From Marasmius tenuissimus (Eukaryota; Basidiomycota; Agaricomycetes; Agaricales; Marasmiaceae), in NCBI GenBank assembly GCA_029532415.1, contig JAQOTA010000053.1, positions 4,588,001-4,652,000 of the forward strand: DNA of 64,000 nt, written 5' to 3'. The position numbers and the translations under genes were made by a program. The notes under the pieces were generated by a model. The model did not search any database and was not told the origin of the DNA. It saw nothing but the letters and a program-made list of their open reading frames with translations. This document shows, in pieces, positions 56,439-64,000 of this stretch. Numbering within the stretch: position 1 is the stretch's first letter; each line of letters begins with the position of its first letter.

Positions 56439-59071
56439 TTACTGCATGTCCCGAGCAACCCGAACCCGCAACGGACACTGCCCGCCCTTCTCCACCTCTC
56501 CCTCAATAGTCGGCACCATAACACCACAAGCTTCACGTCTAATCTTGTCGCACTCGGGAGTCGTCGAGAACTCAAAGTTGCTGATCAACTCAACGAGGAA
56601 GGTTTGCAGCTCAAGGACGCTATGAGAGGGGTGAACGCACGATATGAGTCCACGAGACTTCAGGAGCTTCAGAACAGTACTCACGCGAATCGCCACCCGA
56701 TACACGAACGAACGCCTCCGGAGAACGTTAAACTGCAGGTTGTGTCAGAACGGAAGGACCACTGAGAGTCGTGAAAAGTTTCCCTCTTACAGGTTTGCAT
56801 AAACACCGATTGATGTGACGCCTTTCTTCGAGTCCTCGTTCTCAAGCCACCGCTCTGGTCGGAAAACGTGCGCATCTTCACCATACACCTCTTTGTTCCT
56901 GCGAACTCGGTCAGAAAGTGGCAAAGAACTGGACCCCATGACCCAGACGAACCTGTTATAACCCGCGATGGAAAGGATGACCTTCTGCCCTTTAGACACG
57001 GGGATCTCACTAATCTCCTTCCCACTCGCGGTCTTGATACTTTCGCTCAGGGGGAGACAGTCATCCACGAACGCCATCCTCAGGATACGGATAGCAGCAG
57101 GGTGATAACGCATCGATTCCTGCACACAAGGGGGGTCCGTGTCAGGATAGGCTTGCAGACAGCGAGAGCGGAACGTAAAAAACCACCTTCAAGACAGCAT
57201 TCAAGTAAGGAAGAGAGTCGTAATCCTCCGCCGTGAACCCTAATCGCGAACGTCCCTCAAAGGCAAGTTGACGTTCCTTTTCGCGAACCTCGTTTCGGAG
57301 TTTGTCTTGAATTTCGGGGTGACGAGAGAGCTCAAGGAGAATCCAGCTGATAGAATTGGCTGGGTGGGTGTTGGATGTTCGTCAGTCTCGATAGACATCA
57401 GCATTGGGCGAACTTACCAGTCGTCTCATGGCCCGCAATGAAGATGCTCCTGTTTCATTCATGAGTCAACTTGTTTCGACTACCTCCCAAAACACGATCA
57501 CGGACTCACAGCATCTGTGCATATAGCTCTTCGTCGCTCATTTTAGTCCTCTCGTTTTGAGAGGCCATATTGGCTTTGACTGAGTAACGGAATGTGTCAA
57601 CACCCCCCATCGTGCATCGGATAGATACTCAAAAAGACTCGCCCAAAAGAGACATGACATCTCTAATTCCTTTCCCTTGTCGATCCAAAATCTCCTTTGA
57701 TTTCTCCTCAACCAACTCCCTTGCAACCTCCCTCGCAACTTCCCTTGCCTCTCGTCCACGAGCGAGTCGAGGGTCAGATTTCGAAAGATATTCGAATAGC
57801 CTAGCCATAGTTTCGATAGGGAGCAAGGCAGCTATAGAGTTCACGATCAAGGAACTATCAGAGGGGGCGGCGAACATATCTGCACTAGTAGTTTCGGGCG
57901 TGAGTCAACGAGTATGGCTTCGGCTATAGATTCGAAAGGGAATGGAAGCTCACAAGAGATTGTGATACGCTTTCGAAAGTCGATTGTCTTGATCCTCCAT
58001 CGCACCAAAGTTGTAGTCGAAACCGGCTTGACGTGCCAGACAATAGCGATAAGCTTTTGATTGAACCCCTTTAAGACGAAACGCCAGTGCGCACCGTGTC
58101 CGATCGCGTCCAATGTAGCGCGAGACGTCCATCTAGGTATATTGAACACCTCCGACTGATCATCGGATACTGACAAGAGATCCTTCCATTTATTCGACAG
58201 CTAAAAGTGGGCCGAAAAGGTCGATTTCTAGCCCAAAATCGACACGATCGAAGGTACTTACTGAGGAAGCAGCCGCAGAAAAAATCGGGACCAAAGCTTT
58301 CGATTCCGAAGCACCAAAGGCAGGGTTCATAATCCTTCGATGCCTCTTGTGATCTTCACCTGACGACCGTGATGAAAGATAACATTGGCGATGGGACCTT
58401 GAAAAGAGAGAACCAAGGAACGTGACGAACCGTGGACATAGGCAACACCGGGACCTTCGACGATAGTCAGCAAAGGATAAGAGTAAGAGATCACGGGCAC
58501 GACTCACCAGCTACAAACAGATTACGAGCTCGTTGCTCACCCGAAGCACCCCATCGGTATCCTTGCAAGATATGGTGAACTGCTTTAGGGTCGGAAATGA
58601 GCAACCGATCTTCCTGTATTAATTCTCTCGAGTTAGTGGCTTTCTTTCTGAGACGTCTGCAGTTAGTACTCACCCCGAACGGAGCCCTGAAGCGAACCAC
58701 GTTTCCGAATTGCGAAAACCATCGAAAGTCCACCTAATACTTCTTCTAGCCTTGTGTGCGGAAAGTCAAGCGTATAGAGCGACCATACCTCCCCAGCTTG
58801 AGTCCGAAGCACTTCCCCAAGGTTGCCTATTTGTCGTCGTCATCGAACCCCCCAAATATATATATAGCAAGCCCAAGTTTGAATGAAATTCACCTATCCA
58901 GAACGACGGACTCTCCGGGCCTGTAATATCAGCAACCGAGACATTCCTTGACTTGCGAACACGGTAGAGAAACGCGCCCGCAACGACGGCCAGAAATACG
59001 GAAAGTTGGAGTGGGTTCAAGTTTGCTTTGATGACTTCGAGAGATGTGATCATGATCGAGGGCGTGTCCAT
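56439..59071 (-). CDS. Cytochrome P450, array member C
   Basis: Starts MDTPSIMITSLEVIKANLN with anchor LQLSVFLAVVAGAFLYRV, then NVSVADITGPESPSFWIG, WFSQFGNVVRFRAPFG, EDRLLISDPKAVHHILQGYR, HKRHRRIMNPAFGASESKAL, FNIPRWTSRATLDAIGHG, FDYNFGAMEDQDNRLSKAYH. I-helix SIFIAGHETT, K-helix ESMRYHPAAIR, PERF EDAHVFRPERWLENEDS, heme loop TFSGGVRSCIGWRFA. The tail VLELQTFLVELISNFEFSTT ends CPLRVRVARDMQ (stop at 56439). Very close to member B in every exon, so a recent tandem duplicate. Membrane-bound monooxygenase of unknown substrate. An internal Met at 59053 is an alternative start. TATA-like CATATAAG lies at about 59083-59090 on the minus strand, very close to the ATG. Confidence 0.88.
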
Positions 59072-59746
59072 GGTTTCAAGCCTGAGCTTATATGCCTGGA
59101 ACCGGGAAGGAATAGGACATCAAGGCAACATCAAGGGGAGACGCGTACAGCCGCAGTCGTGTTTGAATGAATTTCAGTACAGGGGGTTGCCTAGATATTT
59201 TTGACGCAACTTTCGGGTCCCTGATGTGGACCTACAGGCTGTCGAGTTTCGCGGTACTTCTGAGTAGTAAGAGAAGGGAAAGGAGAAAAGTAGGCCAGTA
59301 AGTGCTTACAATCGGAACCATTAGCCAGGCCCGCAGCCTAAGATGTATGCACTGTGTAGGCCAGACTTCGCAACATTTCATCCCCAGTTGTTTCCCTGAG
59401 CGAATACTCCGACTAATGATAAGGAAGCGTTGATTGCGAACCGGACTGCCTTCACCGTGTCCCGATGAGTTACGATAGAGGGTGATGGTGAATTGTGAAC
59501 GTGCAGACTTGTTGAGTTCGAGCTCTGACTGGGGATTCCCGGTCCGGTTCCTGCTTCGGTCCGGGTGAACTCACTAACACTCACTCACCATCGAGCCTCG
59601 ACGAAGACGAAGAACAAGGCGAAGTCCAGTTTACATACGTGTCAGAGCCACGTACTTCAGTTTCTTGTTTGTTTGTCCAGCCTCTTCAATACCCTATCAT
59701 TTGCTCAAGTGAGTTGAATAATAAAAAACACCACGACGCTGGAGCA
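59072..59746. other. Intergenic between P450 C and the tRNA gene
   Basis: Promoter of P450 C; no gene supported. Confidence 0.45.
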
Positions 59747-59846
59747 TAGCAGCAACTTGTTTCGATCAAGTGACCTCGGGGTACCACCTGTCGCGAGTGG
59801 AAATTTGATATATGGGCCCCGCGCGCTACCACTGCGCCATGCTGCT
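59747..59846 (-). tRNA. Initiator tRNA-Met (CAT) with 28-nt intron
   Basis: The mature sequence is identical to the copy at 36638-36739 in every arm (acceptor AGCAGCA/TGCTGCT, D arm GCGC/GCGC, anticodon stem CGGGG/CCCCG, T loop ATCGAAA). Only the intron (59783-59810, after A37) differs: it is 28 nt and unrelated apart from its GGT end, whose GTGG can pair with the CCAT of the anticodon loop. Flanking sequence also differs between the two copies. Confidence 0.92.
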
Positions 59847-60953
59847 TTCGGAAACCCTTCGCTTAATTCCTTTATGGCTCCAAATCCAAACACGGCAGGT
59901 ATCTTTGGAGTTGGTTCTGTCACTAGTAGGTGGTTAGATTTCGAGATGAAGGAAACCCAACCACATTAAGAGACCCCGCATTCCTTACTTCTCACTTCTC
60001 ATGCATGCAACGCCTCGTTTCGAGGAGAGATCCAACCCAGCTATTCGGATAGAGGTCTCACATGTGCACGTGTGTGACTCTTTCGGATAGAGATATGGTG
60101 GTGGTAATTGGGGGGGGGGGGTGTAGCGGCCTTCGTTGCGAATGTAAATGAAGGTGGATGGCATGATGAGGGAAAGACGAACTGAGAACCTTCCAAACTC
60201 CAAGCCTTGTGGTCTTTTCGTCTCTGTACTCCTGCAATGAGAAATTAGCTCGAAGGAAACGCAACTGAGACACTCACGGATCGAGACCGTGAACGATAGA
60301 TTGGGAGGCTTAAGAGCTAAAGAGACACAGGGGATTAGATGGCTGGTGAAAAGAGGCGTATGGGCGTATCTGAGGGCGTTATATGCATCGTTGAGGCAGT
60401 CATGAATATGAGTTCAGGTACTGATCCAAATTGTAGTGTTCAATAAACGTCTGAGAGAACGTGTGTAGAGCACACACCAACATTCATCGTCCCAAATCTC
60501 ATCTTCACGCTAATCATCCTGAGAGAGAGATCCATGTCAGTGAAGCGTCCACGCGAAACATCGGGGAAATCGCTGTCATCATAATCATCCTTCTCCCCAT
60601 TCCGAGTCTTTGACATTTCACCAGGAGATTGACATCCAATTCGACGGCCATGTAGTGGCCAGTGATGTTGTATTCCGTATCTGAAAGTTGAGGCATTTGA
60701 GACGCTCAGCGACTAGCTATCAGGCAGCTTCCCCTCATTCTCCTCCTTTCTATTGCTGTTCTAGTTCATGTCCGGGAGGTTGGGCGCGATAATACGAATT
60801 TGAAATCCATGGTGGAAGAATGAGGTGAGAGGCGCAGACGCTGACAAAGCGTTGTTGCTCGTTGTCACGAACGTCCACTAAGCACACTTTGACGACGGGC
60901 TCAATGGTGGTATATCCTCAAGCAAGATAGCTACGTGTCTGCAGAACAGTACT
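59847..60953. other. Intergenic; unsupported minus-strand frames
   Basis: A frame at 60514-60696 (MPQLSDTEYNITGHYMAVEL) and others at about 60058-60273 show no domain; a short multi-exon gene cannot be excluded. A run of 11 G lies at about 60111-60121. Confidence 0.35.
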
Positions 60954-61771
60954 CTAATGAACCTGCGCAAACTTTTCAAGTTCAGAGTCAATCCTCCCCC
61001 ACAAACCGTCATGCCACGTCTTCAAGTCATCCCATTCCCTCAACGTCTTCCTCAACATGACCATCCACCCACCCACGACCAAATCCGCATACGTCGGTGA
61101 TCTTCCTCCCTCTAACCACGGGCCAGAACTATACGTGTACACTTTGGCCACATCACCAAGCGCCAGTTTGAGCTCCTCCAACTTCTTCTTCCTCTCCTCT
61201 CCCTCAGCGCTCAGTTGCTCCCACCTCTCCACTCCAGCCCTCCGACAGAACTCTGCCTTCGATATATCCGCCGTCTCCGGATTGAACGGAATCCCATGCA
61301 CATACAAAGTTCCAAACCTCTGAAAGATGGCCTCAAAGTACTTGTTGAACGCCGCAGTCATTGCTACCCCGTTCGGAAACAGTCGATCGCCAGAATCAGG
61401 ATACGTTTTATCCAGGTACACCGCGATGTCGAACGAATCTCCTACAATTTCTGCCTTTTCTTGGTCGTGGATGACGGGTAAGGTGTAAAAGTCCTCCCCA
61501 GATGCGAATTGCCGGACGGGTGCTGCGTTGAGACGTTTACGGACGTTCGTGACCTCGGGGAGTTCAACCCATTCCGTGCGGTAGTGGACCCGTTTTAGGT
61601 TGAGGGCGTAGCTACATATGAGAAGAGAAGGGGTTCACTAGGAGATCCAGTGATGATGGAAGAACAAGCCACGTACCGCGCTTTCCAGGGATTAGGGGCG
61701 AATGGGCTGACTGGGGGTGCCGAGGCAATGTCATAGAAGAGTATGGGCTTCGAGGATGCAGAATTTTCCAT
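60954..61771 (-). CDS. Glutathione S-transferase, GTE (etherase-related) class
   Basis: Two exons, 61771-61677 and 61611-60954 (intron GTACGT...TGTAG), encode 250 residues. The thioredoxin-fold N-terminus reads ILFYDIASAPPVSPFAPNPW, KARYALNLKRVHYRTEWVEL, then FYTLPVIHDQEKAEIVGDSF, DIAVYLDKTYP (glutathione-binding P and D/S motifs). The all-helical C-domain follows, ending WGRIDSELEKFAQVH. The ...SPNPWKxRYALNxK pattern is typical of fungal GTE-class enzymes related to bacterial LigE beta-etherases, which are expanded in wood-decay fungi. Probable role: conjugation or isomerisation of aromatic compounds and lignin-derived or other xenobiotics in the cytosol. Its position between P450 genes fits a detoxification neighbourhood, but co-regulation is not shown. 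Confidence 0.87.
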
Positions 61772-62562
61772 GGTTTTTTTGAACTGAAGGGTGCTTTTTT
61801 ACTGGTGCTATCCAAACGCACCTTCATGTTTTATATCGATCCTTCGCTCGGTCACCGATACTTTGGTTCCGAGTCACAGAAGGTCAGCCATGCGTTCGAG
61901 TATGTACAAAGGGCATGAACTTCGCGAAGCCGATTCTCATGGACTCAAGCAGCGGCTCCGAAGGAGACTGGAGTTGGTATATGAGCGCTGTACCGCACTG
62001 GGCGCTCTCCGCTTCCGTTGGATATGTATTTTCTAGCCAAAGCCGACGCTCGCCGGTCGACATCGCCAAGTCCTTACTCATCCTCCTTTTACTGCGATAC
62101 ATTCCATTCAAACTACATAGCCTTGGCTCAGCAGAATTGTGTGCAGTCTTCGACGCTCATATCATCTTGTCGATGCTGATGAATCCTCAGAAACTGCATT
62201 TACCAAAGCCAGCGGCCTTTTTCGACCCAGAGTCCTTTTTCACCGCATGTTTGAGAATCTTTCGGCGTGTGTCCCTGGTCTGTGAAGAGTGTCAAAACCA
62301 GGATGTTGAATCAGATTGCAAGTATGTGTTTCGGCTCCTATTCTGCTCGCTGGCGAGAAAAAACTCGGTTTCAGGCTTACTGGCGCGAGAACAGTGATTT
62401 CCTCAAGGTTCTTAGCGATCATTAGGTATCATATTCACAAGAACGAACACAGAATGTTTGCTAGCCGAATCAGGCGAACGTCACACCATGGTAGATTTTG
62501 GGCGTAGTACTGCACTGTGAAGAATGATATATCGCTCATTCACAACGGCTGGCCCCAACCAT
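61772..62562. other. Intergenic; one doubtful plus-strand frame
   Basis: A plus-strand frame at 61915-62397 (160 codons, MNFAKPILMDSSSGSEGDWS) includes a hydrophobic stretch (AKSLLILLLLRYIPF), but no family match or splice pattern. Real gene status is uncertain. Confidence 0.35.
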
Positions 62563-64000
62563 TCACTCCCTAACGCATCGAACCTTCAACGGACACTGCC
62601 CACCCTTCTCCACCTCTCCCTCGATAGTCGGCACCATGACTCGACACGCCTCACGCCTTATCTTGTCACACTCGGGAGTGAGCGAGAACTCGAAATTGCT
62701 GATCAGCTCAACGAGGAAGGTTTGCATTTCGAGGAGACTATGTGACATGTCAGTTTCAGTCAGGGAGAATCCCGAGGGAGAGGGAGAGAACACGCACGCG
62801 AACCGCCAACCAATACACGAATGGACGCCTCCGGAGAACGTTAGACTACAGAAAGGGGGGTGATCAATCTCAAGTCAAGCCAGAAGTTGAGGGTTAAAAA
62901 CCAAGAACGCGTACAGATTCGCGTAGACACCAACCGACGTACCACCCTTCTTCGATTCCCCGTCGTCGAGCCATCGTTCTGGCCTGAAAACGTGAGCATC
63001 CTCTCCGAATACATCTTTGCTCCTGTAAAGTCGAAAGTATCGGAAGTATAAGGATTACTGGGATTCGTGAATCAGACGTACCTATTATACCCCGCGATAG
63101 AAATCACCACCTTCTGTCCCCTGGACACAGGGATCTCACGGACCTCCTTCCCATTCGTCAGCTTGATACTCTTACTCAAGGGGATACAATCATCCACGAG
63201 CGCCATCCTGGGTGAATGAATAGCAACAGGGTGATAACGCATTGATTCCTGTGTGTGTAATTGTCAAGGACGAGCGAAGGGGGAGGCATTGTTGTCGGTA
63301 CCTTCACAACAGCGTTCAGGTAAGATAAGGATTCAAAATCCTCAGCTGTAAACTCTGATTGCGAGCGTCCTTCAGAGATAAGTTGACGTTCCTTTTTGCG
63401 GATCTCGTTTCGGAGCTTTTCTTGGATTTCGGGGTGACGAGAGAGTTCGAGGAGGGTCCAGCTAATAGAGTTCGCTGGGGAGTCGTTTTGTCCGTAAATC
63501 CATAGACGCAGACGAACGGAACTCGAACTTACCGGTCGTTTCGTGACCCGCAAGGAAGATTATTCTGTTGGTCCGTTGGTAACCGGGGTTTTCTCAAGGG
63601 CGGAACCACAGACTTACAACATCTGCGCATACAACTCCTCGTCGCTCATCCTACTCTTCTCATTCTGAGACGCCATGTTTGCTTTGACTGGGGAATGGAA
63701 CGCGTAAGTCCACATCCAAGAACATCTCGATAAATGAGAACCCCACCCAAAAATGACATGACATCCTTAGACCCACTTCCTTGTTCTTTCGATTTCTCTT
63801 CGACCAGTCCCTTCGCAACCTCCCTCGCAACTTCCCTTGCCTCTCGCCCACGAGCGAGTCGAGGATCAGATTTCGAGAGGTATTCGAATAATCCGGCCAT
63901 TTGTGTTGCAGAGATAGGGAGGTAGGAGAATAAAGTGCCCACGATGAGGGCGCCATCGGAGGGGGCGGCAAACATGTCTGCGCTAGTGGGTGGGTGGAAT
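62563..64000 (-). CDS. Cytochrome P450, array member D (C-terminal part; runs off right edge)
   Basis: The C-terminal part of a fourth paralog. The window edge falls just upstream of FAAPSDGALIVGTLFSYLPI. Visible: YLSKSDPRLARGREAREVAR, SKDVMSFLG, I-helix IIFLAGHETTG, TLLELSRHPEIQEKLRNEIR, K-helix ESMRYHPVAIHSPRMALVDD, EDAHVFRPERWLDD, a heme loop of the CxGWRFA type, and the tail LLEMQTFLVELISNFEFSLT ending CPLKVRCVRE (stop at 62563). It differs from B and C at the loop LTNGKEVREIPVSRGQKVVI and at PVAIHSPRM. About half the gene lies outside the window. Confidence 0.85.

Noticed and set aside
1..64000. CRISPR arrays, bacterial operons or ribosome-binding sites
   Set aside because: The window is eukaryotic with spliceosomal introns; no regularly spaced repeats were seen.

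Overview
The window is nuclear DNA from a filamentous basidiomycete, most probably a wood- or litter-decaying agaricomycete. Genes are split by many 45-80 nt GT-AG introns and lie 0.3-2 kb apart. The gene families are typical of Agaricomycetes: agaric-type F-box proteins, DUF6533 and DUF6534 seven-helix proteins, CBM1 cellulose-binding modules, a GTE-class glutathione S-transferase and expanded cytochrome P450s. No species can be named from sequence alone. Exon borders were placed by hand from reading frame, splice dinucleotides and comparison between paralogs, so single borders may be off.

Layout. 1-16.6 kb holds an M28 aminopeptidase running off the left edge, a RING E3 ligase, two F-box proteins flanking a small cysteine-rich secreted protein, a short basic protein, a ketopantoate reductase-like enzyme and a GH43-like secreted glycosidase without CBM1. 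16.8-24 kb holds a P450, a DUF6534 membrane protein and biotin-protein ligase. 24-29 kb is a cell-wall cluster on the minus strand: a CBM1 protein of unknown function and two tandemly duplicated CBM1-GH43 enzymes. All three carry the same CCG-N17-CGG box just upstream of the TATA box. 29.3-30.2 kb encodes a small hairpin membrane protein. 30.6-38.4 kb is gene-poor; it holds a decayed P450 copy and an intron-containing initiator tRNA gene. 38.4-43.1 kb has a serine-rich acidic protein, a broken tRNA copy and a DUF6533 protein.

45-64 kb is a P450 array: four paralogs in the same orientation (the last cut by the right edge). It is interrupted by a secreted GH127-type beta-L-arabinofuranosidase-like gene, a MITE-like inverted-repeat element, a second initiator tRNA and a GTE-class glutathione S-transferase.

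How the genes fit together: GH43 (x3), GH127-like and CBM1 proteins point to extracellular attack on arabinose-bearing plant polysaccharides. The P450s and the etherase-related GST point to oxidation and conjugation of aromatics or other xenobiotics. The most informative non-routine observations are the shared promoter box of the CBM1 genes, the P450 pseudogene on the opposite strand outside the array, the tRNA-iMet copies with unrelated introns, and the roughly 495-bp MITE.
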